Notes under the pieces: generated by a model
Databases searched by the model: none
What the model saw: the letters and a program-made list of their open reading frames with translations, nothing else
What the model was told of the DNA's origin: nothing
Part shown: in pieces, positions 46,581 through 59,204 of the stretch
How positions within the stretch are numbered: the first letter of the stretch is position 1
How the letters are laid out: every line of letters begins with the position of its first letter
Made by a program: the position numbers and the translations under genes
Assembly: GCA_037042915.1 (NCBI GenBank)
Contig: CM073204.1
Span: forward strand, 1,178,001-1,242,000
Source: Auricularia sp. M13
Taxonomy: Eukaryota; Basidiomycota; Agaricomycetes; Auriculariales; Auriculariaceae
DNA length: 64,000 nucleotides
Direction: 5' to 3'

Positions 46581-47964
46581 TCATTCTATAATGTTGAGCC
46601 ACCCATCACGATTCCCGAATGAGAGGTCTGGTTTCTGCACAATCCTAAAACGGTCTCCAAGGCTAGGCACTCGGACGCCGTTCAGGATGTACACCGGCAG
46701 CAGCGGCTTGTAAGTAGCGCACAAAACGTGGTCCTCAAGGAAGGCGTTAATGGTTTTGTCGTCCAGGGCGACTTGATTTTGAATTTCTGGGACGCCGACG
46801 AAGCCAACGCGGCGCAGCATTGGTGCCCGGGTAGTCGCCGCAAAGTCCAGGTTGTTTTGCTTGTCGTCATTAGACACGAGCAGTAAGATGGATCGAAGCG
46901 TGGGGCACGCGTAGGCGATGTTATTGTTAGGCCAAACGCCTAGGTGGACGACCATGTGCGCTAGGAAGGCACCAACTGGTTCGAGCAGTAGAGCCAGCAA
47001 GGGAGAGCCATCGGTGGACCAGCGCCTTGTGAGTCTGCGGACGATAGGTGGGGAAGTTGGCGGCCGTTTCATGTCGGGGACAGTCATGGGTAGATTAACT
47101 GGCCCATTTTCAAGGATAACGCATTCGGACGAATCCTTCGGACGTCGAATACAAAAGAAGGCGATCGCGAGGGCTAAATCTAGAGAATATAGCCGGCGCC
47201 TGCGTAGCGAATCTGTCTACCAGTACGTCGATGTGGCGGGGCACGAATTCCACAAGAGATATAGCGGCCTCGAGGTGACAGTCCACGTCGTATGTCGAAG
47301 GTGCGCGAATACAAAGTGAATGTTCAGGCCGCGAGTAGGTGAACTCGAAGGAGACCTTCCGAAATTGTCACCGTTGCAGTTGGGAAGAGCCCAACGAACT
47401 GCCGAATGGCAACGTCGACGGGGTGGCCATTTCCGTGCACTGCACACAGGTGTATGTGCACAGATATCAGGAACGAAGGGTCTGAAGCAGGCCGTGATGG
47501 GTCGTGTTGAGTGGCACATAGACTAGTTCGAGATGTTGGACCTGCCCAATGAGAGGTCCAACTGCAACCAGGAGTTTTTGGAGACCGCCTCACGCTGCCA
47601 TCGCGCGATTATGCGCACAGATCGAACACGCCCAATTTGCACAATGTGCGCAGGATACTTCGGAGGAATAGCGCATATTCGTCCGCTGCACCGATGTGGT
47701 CGAGGGCTGGGGATCCTTTGATGACGATCTGTAGGTTGGCGCGCCCACGTTGTCAGCGGCTTTTTTGAAGGATCGAAGACGTTTACAGGCGTCACTACGG
47801 CGGGCCGCCGAATTATAAAAACCGAAGAGTACGTCGATGGTGCAGTCCATGGCGATCCTGAATAGCGAGCGACGTAAGGAAGAGCGCATGCAATATTCCA
47901 AGGTCGATGTAGAGAAAGACATGGAGCCATATCTCAGGCGGAAGCCGCTGGGTGTACTGGACAA
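46581..47964 (-). pseudogene. F-box-like protein, decayed
   Basis: The minus strand at about 47950-47860 encodes RLPPEIWLHVFLYIDLGILH, typical of an F-box (LPxEIxxxIFxxL), followed by an early stop. Further down, 47087-46581 is open and reads PTSPPIVRRLTRRWSTDGSP and a leucine-rich part (YACPTLRSILLLVSNDDKQN) as in the C-terminal half of basidiomycete F-box proteins. Between the two parts the frame changes several times. F-box proteins are SCF ubiquitin-ligase adaptors; this one is probably non-functional. Confidence 0.45.
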
Positions 47965-48381
47965 GCATGGCGAACGAGATTGAAACTCAGCACCGTCAGA
48001 AGATTTCCGGAAAACACGTTGTCCAGTACAATGGTGATAGGATGATCACACTCAAAACAATATTGTGCATTAACTGAGGCACAGTCGGGTCCACCATGTT
48101 TTGTTGAGCATGTCTTAGAAGGAGCAGACGGTGGACTTCGGAATCCACGGCGAAAGCTAGACCGAAACAAAGACTACAAACAGGGTAAATGTCAATGCTG
48201 GTTAAGACATCCCTATTACCGACGAGTGCATGGGCAGCAGCATTGATTTTGGGAAGGGGAGGCTGAGTCTCGGCGTTTGCCGACGAAACGCCAGCTGGCG
48301 TTTGCTTCGGTGTTTGCGGCGTTTGGCTCGGTGAACGCCGAATGTTGACGCTCCGTCGCTCGCAACTCTCGACGCACCACA
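47965..48381. other. Intergenic region with palindrome family member
   Basis: A diverged copy of the palindrome lies at about 48273-48320 (gtttgccgacgaaacgccag then ctggcgtttgcttcgg), about 60-110 bp before the ATG of the next gene. Confidence 0.7.
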
Positions 48382-51195
48382 ATGGCCGCACCAGCCGTAG
48401 ACCTGCCGCCGACGTTCGACATGACACAGCTGGCTCAAAAGGCTCTGCATCTGATGTCAGCAGAAAAGCACCTTAGCCAGCTATGGCTGTTTGACCGCCG
48501 CTGCCCATTCAGCTTTTGTCGGATAGACGGTCGTTTGTTGAGGCGCGAACGAGTGTAATTGAGGCGGCCTACCCATCGTGTGAAAGGGAACCGCCTGCGT
48601 CTACCAATCAGGAAGACATAGCCATCAACATTCTGCGTTCGTGGGGTCAGGGTTACGAGTCCCTCGTCAAAGATGCCGACAGGCCAATCGCGCCTTTGCC
48701 GTATACATATAACGAATTGCTCACGAGTACGCACGACTCATTTTGACCACACTTTTTTCGCATATCTTACATGCCAAGGTTCTCGACTGCCGACAACAAA
48801 CGAAGTCATCAGCAGACGAGTTCGGGACCGTGAGGACGGTATCAAGCCGCTCCTGAGGATGAAAAAATCAATGTATTGCATGGAGCACGTGTTCGCGGCC
48901 GGTACGGAGCTGCTCAGGCTCATGTATGAGGGTACTTTCTTCCCAAGGCGCCAAGGTACTGCTCGCAGGGACCTGAAGTTCAAGAGCGTCGTGGTTGCGC
49001 TCACTGTCAGCCCTGTCGTGCTGTTGGCACAACGGAAGGTGGAGAAGATTAAAGAGGAAGGAATAGTATATGTGAGTTTCCTGCTGCATTTTTTTGGCCC
49101 CCACATGACCTGCCCGGCTATTAGTTGCACTCTCTCGTCCTCAAACATATGCGCAGCAAGGCGCGTGAGCTCGCAGAGATCGAGTATGGCCTTCTGTATG
49201 CCATCTTCCGGAGCTGCTGCCGCGACAACGGTAGCTTGGATATTGTTGTCCAGGCGTTGGCGACTCTTCCAACATCTCATCGCGATCTCCCTCCTTTGGC
49301 CGACACACTACCGGTGTCCAAAAAGTACAGGCGGGTCGACTCGGACGGCTCAGAGCCGGAGCCGGAATACCTACCCGCTCCCTCGTTAAAGTGCGCGGAA
49401 TTTCTATTTGCAGAAGAACCTGAGTTCTTACAATGCATCCACAGACAGGCTAATGACGCGGATGAAGACGGTCTGGCCAGGTCCACGGCGGCGCTGAGCA
49501 TCGATACTAGCGGCAGCGGAAGGACTGGTCGCCAACTCAAAAGGTCTCTCCAATCAGATTTTAGTTCACGTTTGTGTAATAATTTTCCCGCAGCGCCTAC
49601 CTTGTCGAAATCGAATCGGGTGCAGAGGACGAGCACCCACACTCTCGACTGCTGGAGTCCGCACCTGTTGATCTTAACCATGGCGACGCTGACGACGTCG
49701 GAGAACGAGGCCCTCGGACATGCGCCTGAATTGCATGCGAATCTGACGACTATGAAACGTATGCGCTGCCCGACGATGAAGACTCAAACTCCGGCTTTGG
49801 GTATCAGGCCATTCCTGCGTCGAAGCGGGCACGGTGTGTGACTGAAATACTGAGCAAAAAAAGATAGCTTCTTACGGAGCGTCCACAGTTTCGCCATCGA
49901 CAGCGTCAGGGACACAGGCGCAAAATGTCCGCCCACCGCCTGCCTCACTACAACTGCAGAAAATGCAGACACACCGCTTGCCACAGGGGAAGGCAAAGAA
50001 TTTGAAATGGATGTTGACGGGCATGGGAACGACGACGCTTCCAAATCAGCTGCCGTCAAAGGGTATGTTCACAGAGAGCGGCATCGTTCACAGAGAGCGT
50101 AATCCCCAGGTCTAATGAGGCGTAGGACCTCGATCTCTGAAATCTCAGAGCTGCTGAATGGTGCAGGAGCTATGTCAATCTGTGGCAGCGAATCCGCAGA
50201 GCTTTCTAACCCGACCGACGTTACAACCACGATAGAATCCTGCCCGCTCAAGGACGCCGACACCATTATTCCTTCAAGGCCTTCAATTTTCGACAGGTAA
50301 GTCAGCAATATGGCCAATCGCCCTTTTACATGGGGCGTAGTGCTCCTGTTTCAGGACATCGCAATACGCCTGACAACGAAGAAACGCTCGAGAGCAAGAA
50401 CGATGTCCTGCAGATGGACGCCAACATCACCGCGGGCGAGGGGACTCTACCATTCAGGCGCGTGGAGGAGGGCCTTTCAATGGATGTCAACACGGTCAGG
50501 AACGAAGGTATGATTTGTCCTTCCAGTTCCACCATTGTCAACGGGTAAGTTCGATAACAGCACTATCCCAAAGTCTAATGAGGCGTAGGCTCCCCACCTT
50601 CGTGGTAGATAGCGCCGGAACAATGATCGAACGTTGCGAGGACCGAGCGATGGACTCCGAGCCGCATGGGGACCATGTCACATTCGACGTTCGGCCTCGC
50701 TGCCCACCACCGCGTACGTTCGGGCACATCAGCTATCCCGATTTATAATGAAGCTTTCTGCGCATAGTTTTCAGCCTTTCGAACCGCGCAGTGATGTCGA
50801 GGTCTCCGCGGCGGACATCGCGATGGAGATGGATCTGCGTGAACACTCCGAGTTAAATCCCAAAGAACGATCTCTTGTCTCGGAACATCCCACGGGCGAC
50901 TTGGATGAGCTACCGGAAGACACGCATGAAGCAGAGCAGGATCCTCCCAATGCCGTTGCCGGGAAGGCCAGGTTTGTCGTGTCTTATCCGATTACCATTC
51001 AACGCCGCATAATAATCATTACAGGTCCAGTGCGCGACTGGCGAAGCAGAAAAATGCTGCACAGCCTGGCAGCCTGAAGGTCCCACCGGCCAGCCGACCA
51101 CCAAGGCGTAAACGAGCGGCTGGCACACGCGTAGCGCAAACTCCCCTGCAGATGCCCCACGTTGCGCACTGGAGATTTTTCCGCGCCTTGACTTA
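48382..51195 (+). CDS. Unrecognised multi-exon protein with a repeated acidic tail
   Basis: ATG at 48382 (MAAPAVDLPPTFDMTQLAQK). Better-supported exons: about 48516-48740 (RSFVEARTSVIEAAYPSCER), 48780-49070 (SRRVRDREDGIKPLLRMKKS... then FPRRQGTARRDLKFKSVVVA), and 49135-49545 (LKHMRSKARELAEIEYGLLY...). The tail (49585-51195) is a string of short acidic Ser/Thr-rich exons with recurring EMDV(D/N)-type segments, and two of its introns end in the same string tctaatgaggcgtag (before 50129 and 50591), so exon-intron units were duplicated. One in-frame stop near 49730 may be a real break or part of an unrecognised intron. No domain is recognised. The exon set may represent two genes. Confidence 0.4.
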
Positions 51196-52746
51196 GGGGT
51201 GGATGGTTCCGCAGTATACGGTACTACGGCACCGCCGGTGAGTCCTTCTGTCAGATGTCAATAGGGGACATGCTGATCATGCCTTCAGAACACCCTTTGT
51301 TGCGTTGGCTACGACATTCCTGTGAGCAAAGCTACACCACATATTTCGGCTTTCTTGTCGTCTTTATGTGGGGATACGGGCATTATTCGCCTGCCAGACA
51401 CCGGCGCCTCGTCTGTTCGCATCTTGCCGCTTTGCGACCTTTTCAACGGCTCGCGCAGTGTGATTCAAAGCAACATCCTGGTCCGGGGATTGCAGCCAGC
51501 CTTGCCGACATCATTCCGATCTGCTCTGGTTTCCGGAGAGCGCAAATCTAAACGGCCTTGTACGCGTGCAAGGTACGAGGCCTAGCTCTTGGCCTCGCGC
51601 TTCTTCTGACCCTTCTTAAGTGCCTTTTCTCGCAGATGCGAAGGAGGGACGTATGCGAGTCTGCTCGTGGAGAGCCTTCATTGATGCTGGAGATTATCCC
51701 GCGGCAGTTGGTCTGCAAACATCAAAGGTATCATGTTCGCGTCTATCAGGAGATGTAGAGGACGTCGTCCGGTTCGTGCCAGTTATATCCTCCGCTGCTT
51801 GGTCTGATCAGAGCTGAAGGACCATCTATCCTTTGGATGACGTCTGGTATCAGACCGAGCTCGACCTGTGCACCGAAAGTTCCGGACCCCGGCGCGGTCT
51901 TTCTGGTTCGCCGCCCAACGCGGCGCCGTCGACGAAGACGCGATGGACCGTGCCGGCCCGCGGTCTGATCCTGCATTCGAGTATGGCAGGAGTTTATTCA
52001 TCCTTCGGTCAATCGGGAAGCAAGCGCGGAGGAGCCGGGTGCATATGCTGTACTCCTGGATGCAGGCGATATCCTGTGAGCTTTCGTGGCTCCCGCTGCT
52101 GCACCATCTTCACAGTAATTTCAGGTATCTGAGGCCCGGGCAGCCATTCACAAGGATTACCTTGTCGCATTCAGTGATTTCGGGATCCTACACGCTTGCT
52201 CCAGAGACGATGGAGCAGACTCTGCGAACTGTCGCTTTTGCGCCTACCGGGGGAGATTCTGCAACGCATCTTGATCTTGCGTGGACTCGCTCGCATATCG
52301 CGCGTTTCGGTCTACATCAATTCGCCTTCTTGCGCGGCTACAACGAAGACAAATGGCGCTTGGACGGGACCTTGGAAGCGCCCGATATCGACAACACCGA
52401 TGTTAGGGCCGCCTTGATGCGGTGTGTGGCTACCATGGTCATTGCCTCTCGCATCCTCGGCGTGGACAGCGACCAACGGAAGGCGAATCCCGCAGCGCGC
52501 CGCAGCGCGCAGGAGCTTGACATCGCCCTAAATTTCACAGGCACATTCATGGCGTGGGCACATCAGAGGGGAGAACGGGGATGGTGCCCATACAACACGT
52601 TGATATTCACCGTCACGCCGGTCATGGAGTTTGCAGAGGCGGTCTACCAAAAGGAGCTCCCACTTAAGGAGATTGGAAAGCTCGTCGAGCAGGTCGTGAT
52701 GGATCACGTGCAAGAGCTCTGGCCAGAGGAGGTCCAGGAAACCTAG
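51196..52746 (+). CDS. Unrecognised protein, long conserved-looking 3' exon
   Basis: The 3' exon (about 51880-52746) is open and non-repetitive: LYSWMQAISCELSWLPLLHH, LRTVAFAPTGGDSATHLDLA, RSAQELDIALNFTGTFMAWA, ending LWPEEVQET. Upstream coding-looking exons lie at about 51290-51568 (KATPHISAFLSSLCGDTGII then ILPLCDLFNGSRSVIQ) and 51640-51725 (GRMRVCSWRAFIDAGDYPAA). I recognise no domain. It follows the previous acidic-tail locus on the same strand, and the two could be parts of one gene. Confidence 0.45.
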
Positions 52747-53989
52747 CTTAGGTATTTTTCATATGTGTTGGCATAAATCAGTGTCTTTCCCATAATATTT
52801 CAGTCTCTTAAACGGGTAGGAGTCAAAAAATGACATGCGCCTCCATTCGGTGGAATTTATAAATGCTCGTAAAACCAACAAGTGGCCTTTCTTTGATGGA
52901 CGAACGTAGCCCCCGTACTTGAACATACAGCAGCCGGTTACACGCCAAGAAGGGCCCTGTTACCGGACGCGAAGTCCTTTGCGGCTATTCACGCTGTAAT
53001 GATATACAGCAGTCACCTTGTTGGCGGTCGGTTTCATCCAGTTTTATTTTCTTGGACATTAAAAATTGTGCTTATATGAAATTTGGACATCGATCGTATA
53101 TTCCAACTGTGTTGCACGATCAGGTTGGCGGCATAAGAGATTACTTGAACTTTCTCCTTTCCTGTAGACGCACTAACGGCTTTTCAGTGTTCCATTCTTC
53201 TCTTCGGACGTGAGAACTAATCTTTCCAGGTGGTGGACATGTCCAGGCACCTTGCACGGTAGGTCTTCCGGCTATGAAGTATTGCATTAGGCAGTGGGAC
53301 ATGAGTTTACCCCTTCCGATAACATAACGTGGACCTCATACATCCATGACCAGCAATGCGGGCAACGTCCCAATCCACTGGACTCCGGACGGCCCCAAGT
53401 TCCATGTAGCTCTCAAGATGATTGTTTCAACAGATAAGATAAACTGGATTGACAACTGGAACACCACTAACTTATTTGTCATATTTCTTGAGTTCACAAC
53501 AGCACCTCCTGCAGTTTGATCAGGAGCAGTTATTCTCATAGATGCTGGAAACTGGGTTGCTGCGTAGAGGGTCAGATACGTTCTGTGCTGCGGTGCATGA
53601 GTGATACCAGCCAGTGAGCGCTTTTACGGTCTTGAAGGTAGCCAGAACTGCCTGGAATGCTAGTAGCCCACCCTTGTCACTCCAAAAACATTCTGTGGCT
53701 GTTTGTATGGTGGCTCTTCGATCAGCTATCACGGTCTGCAATACCACTCAGGCAGGCTTGAAGGCCACAGCAAGAGGACCCTGCAGCAGTATTCATAGCA
53801 TATTAATCTTACTCGTCCGTCGCCTTAAACCTGATGGTTGTCGACAGATTGTTTCGCCAGTTCTGGCCGGCGCCAGGCACAACGCCGTGTGACGGAAAGT
53901 TCCGAGACAGTTTTCCTCCTTCCCATCCAGATTCCGGAGTTCTGCAGCATGACCAGCCGACGACGCCGCAAGCCTCCTGTGTGGGTATC
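52747..53989. other. AT-richer spacer, no supported gene
   Basis: Open frames on both strands around 53520-53890 lack domains. Nothing else seen. Confidence 0.45.
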
Positions 53990-54830
53990 CCAAACTCATT
54001 ATAGAGCTTGAAATATTGACAGTGTTCGCCAGCGCGTCGTTTGTTGGAACCGTTCAAACTGCGCGCAAGCATTTCGACGACCTCGGCGCCATCCAGGATT
54101 GGACGACGACCGACAAGCAAAAGCTCAATGATGCAGCGGTGGAGCTCCTGAAGTTGTGCAGGGACTTCTTCAATCTGGTGGACGGCCGCGTACTGTCACC
54201 GGAAACTGTATCAAAACTCGTTGAAGCAGGAAATCTTCGTACGCCGGTGGATATTACGTCAGCTGCCACCTAACAATTCCTACAGCGAGCGACACGTTTT
54301 CGTGCCCCTGCATAATCCCGTCATCAGATTGCTTTGATACGGAGCTGGAATTGGGTCAGCACTCAGTCAACTGTGACGGGGAGTAGGATCCGGGCTGACT
54401 CTGACACAGAGATGGACAAGGAGTCTGTCAACGGAGAAGTAGATATTTCGAGCACGGACGCAAACACAACAACTGACTGGTCTCGTCCGGTCTGTCTCAG
54501 CACGGGATTGCTAATGCCTTTGGCTGAAATTATGCTATCCTTCCAGTCCATCGCGGTCGATGAGGCACAGACGCGGCGGGCTGAATTTGAAACGGACATG
54601 GACCAAGATTCTGCCAACGGTGAAGCCAACATGGCGTCCCACACTTCCACGATGACCCCGAGCAAGAAACGGCCTGCCTCGGTTTGTTGCACCGTCGGCC
54701 TTATACTGCACAGTGCTGACACAGAGGTTCTCTTCAGACTGCCCCACAATGCGCAAGTCCATCCAAAAGGGGAAAGTTGTGGGCAGGACAATCTCATACT
54801 TCGGAGGTTTGCATCCCTCTAGTTGTTCGA
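53990..54830 (+). CDS. Unrecognised protein fragment with two tandem acidic modules
   Basis: An open exon 54016-54273 (FVGTVQTARKHFDDLGAIQD... then LLKLCRDFFNLVDGR) is followed, after a possible short intron, by two tandem ~60-residue modules. These start DSDTEMDKESVNGEVDIS and EFETDMDQDSANGEANMA and continue to RPVCLSTGLL... and RPASVCCTVGLI.... The style matches the acidic tail at 49.9-50.9 kb. The minus strand is also open over 54535-55220 (DNYEVAYRDLAWRTWASETL), so strand assignment of the part after 54840 is uncertain. No function can be given. Confidence 0.35.
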
Positions 54831-55292
54831 AGCTCTTTGACAATCTCAGTATATCCAGTCCAGCCCTGGCAGCCCGAATACGGACCTATTCTCTCAGCCG
54901 GCCAGTGCGAGTTCTCCTGCATCCACCCCGCCGCCGGATGATGTGGTCGCCAAAGAGATACCATTAGCCACAGAAAGTGTGTCACCCTGATCGTCCTCGT
55001 CGACCATGTGTTCAAAATTTATTAGGCCCAAATGGACGTGACGTCCAAGGGTCTCTGAGGCCCAGGTCCTCCAAGCAAGGTCACGGTACGCGACTTCGTA
55101 ATTGTCTAAATTATCCTGTATGACGGTGCATGATTGGCAGATGGTACGAAAGCCGTTTCGAATACCATGGCTCCGACGCCGCCAGCAGTTGCTGGACGAG
55201 GTACGCTCACAGATCTGCATCTATCTTGAAATAACAGAAAGTAGAACATACAACAGAGCACATAAAAATAGGACAGAAAGAGCTCAGGCATA

Positions 55293-56327
55293 GTGCCGCA
55301 GTGGGCGTCACGGGACAGGAGCCAGGCCGCCACATCGATTTGTCTGACGAAAGCTCCGCAGACTGCGACCAGCGCTCAGCTCCTGGTGCGTAGACGCATC
55401 TATGACAATATTCTACTTACAACGTTGTCAGCTCAAATGCAAGACGGTCAAGAGGGTCCTCGATCTGACGCCAGTCCACCGCAGCAAACGAACGAGGCAC
55501 AGCGGATCCTTGCAGAACAGCATGCCATCTCGGTCAATTTCCGAATGTCAACTCACAACTCGTCTGCGTTTGTACGGGTGTTCTGCGAACACTGGTATTT
55601 TCCACAGGCGTTGCCGGGCTTTGACGTTCCCAGTTCTCCGGCCCTTCAGAGCGGAGTAAACGACTTCATCTCCGCGTGTCGCAACTCTCAAACGGGTGAA
55701 GGACTCGAAAAGATGTATCATGCTCTGGGTGATATCGAGCGTTTTAACGACGCTGCATCTGGACTCTCTCTGGGTCGATTGAAAATGCTGATGGCGTTTC
55801 GAGGTACGCGCATATCGACCTTTTATCTTCATATTTCATCTGTTCCAGGCCTCTTGGTTGTTTGCTGGGATCTGTGCGAATGCACAACAAGGTTGCAACC
55901 CGTCGCCCAGATATCTCGGGTCATCGACTCCTTTCCCACCCGTGAATCACGGGAAATAGTTCGGAGACATGTTTCTGCGGCATGGATCCTGTGCAGGGTG
56001 AGTCTGAGCCTTTACACAGAAGGACGGTGCTGATGGTGCTAGATGGGACCGGGCTTTCTACTCGACGAAAGACTTCATAAAGTCGACATCTTCACGAAGC
56101 GTGTGGCCACTTGCAAGGCATTGGCAGCTTGCCTGACTGCCGCAAAAGTTTACCCGCGGGACAAACACCTCGCAACCGGAAAAGATCTTTGGAATCCAAT
56201 CAATGATGCGCTTATTGCACTGCGCCTCACTGATGCTGGTCTGCCAGAGCATATGCGGTCTGCATTTTTGTCGTCCTTTTCCATTCTGGTGCGTCCTTAC
56301 GATGACTCTCTCATATTCACTAAATAG
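55293..56327 (+). CDS. Unrecognised multi-exon protein
   Basis: Open exons at about 55440-55803 (EAQRILAEQHAISVNFRMST, FVRVFCEHWYFPQALPGFDV, LSLGRLKMLMAFR), 55850-55997 (LLVVCWDLCECTTRLQPVAQ, ESREIVRRHVSAAWILCR) and 56043-56327 (GPGFLLDERLHKVDIFTKRV to a stop). They are joined by introns of about 45 nt starting GTACGC and GTGAGT. The start is unclear. No recognised domain; it may be the continuation of the 54-kb locus. Confidence 0.45.
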
Positions 56328-56628
56328 TTTGCGTAGGTTGCGTGCGGATACGTGTGATTGCATTGCCAGCAATATACAGTGGTCATGAATCGTCATCATC
56401 GTCCGAAAATCCCTCAATCAGAATAGTGCAGATCCGTTTAATTGCGTTGACAGCAAGGTACAATCATGAGCCGCCGATTCGTCTACATGTATAAGGCACA
56501 GCTAATCGTCATCATCGTCCCAATTGGCCAGGGGTTCGTGATAATAATTGATCTCTGGAGTGGACCACAGCTTATCACTGCCTGACCGCACTTCGGTCGA
56601 GCCGTCGGACAGTGTGACAACTTCTAGT

Positions 56629-57650
56629 CTATGGCAAGATTGAACGATCGTCGGCAGCGCGCAACGCGAACCCGTTCGAAAATTCCCAGCTTCCAGAGCT
56701 CCGCAGATGAAGAAAGCGCAACTGAGAAGCGGGCGCCAGAGCGTGGGCTAGAACATCGGGATCACAGAAACTGTCCAGCGCCAGGTCTATTGACCTCAAG
56801 TCGGGAAATACGCGTGCCAGGCGACTGATGTGGGAGAATGTGATGCCCTTGATTCTCACTATAGCTTCTTCAATCGTGAAGCTACAGTGCCCTTGCAGCC
56901 GGCGGAGCGGCGGCCACTGGCGGTGGTCAATCACGAAGGCTGCGATGGACTCGATGTCTCCAATTTCACGGATGGCGACCTTATCGAAGGCATAACAAGG
57001 TGTACTAGCACCCAATCCCCATATGACGGTGGAACTGCGCACGGAAGCGGAGACCATCCGATAGAGATCGTGGCTGAAGATGGAAAACAATATGCAGATT
57101 TCAAGCAGCGTTTGGCGATGTGTGCGCAAGATACTAGTGACCAAGGTCAGCTCCGATTCGATCCAAACACCGGGGATATGAAGGTTTTCGAGTCGCGCTG
57201 AGAATGAGCCTGCGCCAAGGGCGCTTGCCAGCATTGCACACAGGTTCACTACGCGCGCATCATCGCGTACATATAGCGACGTGAGTCCTGTAAGATGTGG
57301 GAAGCATAATCCAAATAGTTGCGAGAGGGGCGCCCCGAAAGGTCTAGCGGCACATGCGACGTGGGCGTGCATGTAAACAAGTGCAGTCCCCGAACCAGGG
57401 ATGCCTTGAGCTCAGACGCAGCGAGAGTTGAGATTATAGCGTTCGTACGGGCGATTGCACTCTGGGATGGCCCAAAGAATAGTGTGATGCGTCGGTAAAG
57501 CAAGGGATGACAGTCCCTGCTCCATCCTTGATCTAAGAGGCAAAGAGTAGACCATGTGGCTGGCGTGCAGAATCTCGCTATATGCATGTGAATATCCAGA
57601 AGCAGGCATGCGGGATGGGGACCATCGCGTTGTGGGGCGTCCATGCTGTG
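56629..57650 (-). pseudogene. F-box-like protein, one frameshift
   Basis: The minus strand starts near 57643 (MDAPQRDGPHPACLLLDIHM) with a basidiomycete F-box-like start (IARFCTPATWSTLCLLDQGW then CHPLLYRRITLFF). The frame changes once near 57360. The second frame then runs open to 56629 (FPHLTGLTSLYVRDDARVVN, WPPLRRLQGHCSFTIEEAIV, FPDLRSIDLALDSFCD), Leu-rich as expected for the C-terminal half of such proteins. A 50-bp perfect palindrome lies directly upstream. Likely a recent pseudogene; a short intron could also explain the change. Confidence 0.5.
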
Positions 57651-57659
57651 AAGCTCGGC

Positions 57660-57709
57660 CGGCGATTGCCGACGCAAACGCCAGCTGGCGTTTGCGTCGG
57701 CAATCGCCG
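57660..57709. repeat. Perfect 50-bp palindrome (25-bp arms, no spacer)
   Basis: The sequence is its own reverse complement across 57660-57709, centred on CCAG|CTGG, with inner core shared with 32609-32646 and 32823-32860. It lies between two divergent F-box-like genes. Confidence 0.97.
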
Positions 57710-57877
57710 TCCGCTGACAAATTCTAACCGGGCTTGGTGACAAGGTTTTCATGAGGACAGCTCAAGAACATCACCCCGTCACTCCGGAAATACGCACCAG
57801 GATCAAGTGATATATTCTCCAAGGAGGTCGCTTGACAGTAAGTAGCTGGGCTACAGTGCATAATAGCCTGTGACGCA

Positions 57878-58776
57878 ATGCGGCAGCTACCGGCAGTGTC
57901 AAACTCCGCATGGCAATCTCCGTTTCTTTAGTGGAGAGATGGTCACTCTTCCACTGGAGCTTGTAATCGACATTGCCTCAAGGGCCGCTTGGGACGACAC
58001 CTGGAACAAAAAGAGCAGGGTTGCCGGGCTGACGCTCGTTTGCGCTCTTTCAAGCAGGCCGCTGACCGCGCACTCTTCTACTCAATCACCATCACCGGCG
58101 CGAACTGGCAGAAAGTCAAGCAATCCGCGGACGGTGGCTGCTCTGGCTTTTCCTGCACTCGAATGCTTTGCTGCGTCGACCTCCCACTTGAAGCGCCCTG
58201 GTCTGCAATCGCTGGGGTTTTTCCCCATGTGCAGCATATCATGGGTCCCCCAAACCTGGTATTCTCGCTTCTGGCAGTAAACTCTGCGCCGCAGCCCACC
58301 GCTGTCTGGCTCCTATACACGCCCGGTTGGCAGATTTCCTTCTTGGAAGTGCCTACGCCAACGATGCGCCGCTGCACGCACCTCCTTATAGTCATCAATA
58401 CCGCCGCTTTTTCACACGCAGGCGACCAGTCATGTTGAAGGAACTCGAGGCATTGACGCACCTTGCACTCGACGTACAACCGAACGGCCCTCCACCCGCC
58501 GAAATTTATCGCGCCTTTCTACCGGCACTACCGCCCACCGTCGGACGTATACTGTTCCGCGCTCATGATCTTGTCTCCCCCGAAAGGTTTTGGCACGAGC
58601 TTGAGCAGGCCGTCACGGCCAGCAGGGACGGCCGGGTGTGGGTCGCGTCGACTGCGGGACACCGTAGTTCGCTTGCCGGACGTCACTATGATTGCCGCTC
58701 GGAGCAGGAAGACCTTCGACGCGGGGTCGAGGCGTGGGAACTGGGCCAAAGGGTGTATACCGCGCCAGAGTGCTAA
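57878..58776 (+). pseudogene. F-box-like protein, two frameshifts
   Basis: The plus strand encodes MVTLPLELVIDIASRAAWDD (F-box-like start, 57938), a break near 58045, then RSFKQAADRALFYSITI and a long middle part in the next frame. A second change near 58425 leads to MLKELEALTHLALDVQPNGP...LPPTVGRILF...SPERFWHEL and a stop at 58776. The layout matches the expanded Agaricomycete F-box-like families. The first break fits a single missing base compared with the expected LVCRSFK. Confidence 0.5.
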
Positions 58777-59204
58777 ATTGCGCGTGGCTGGGATTCCGTT
58801 CTGACGAGCATTGTCATTTTATGTCCTTGAATAGTAATTATCACCAATTCCATCTCTCCAAGTCTGTGGAAATAAACTTGCCTAATACGATGGAGATAAA
58901 TTTGTCACTCAGGGATACAGTAAGCAAATCCTCGGTGACCCTTGCCATGCTCGTGAGAGCTCGAAGCAATATCATCGCGTGTACTGTATGATCCCAGAAA
59001 CAGGCATCCGAGGACCCGTCGAGAGATGCGGTGTGCATCAGTCTGATGCGACGACGAAGAGGTAGATGCCGAGCTCGCCGATCGCAGTGACCCACGCTCC
59101 CATTTGACCTATTACAGAGCAAGGAGGCTCCCCCTTTGGCCGGGGCTTATAACCTGATAGGGGTGCAAGGGGAGCGGGTGATTTGTCCGCGCTCAGTAGG
59201 GAAT

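Noticed and set aside
54894-55220. Minus-strand gene (DNYEVAYRDLAWRTW...)
   Set aside because: Protein-like, but no start, partner exon or domain could be established, and the plus strand is also partly open; noted within the 54-kb entry instead.
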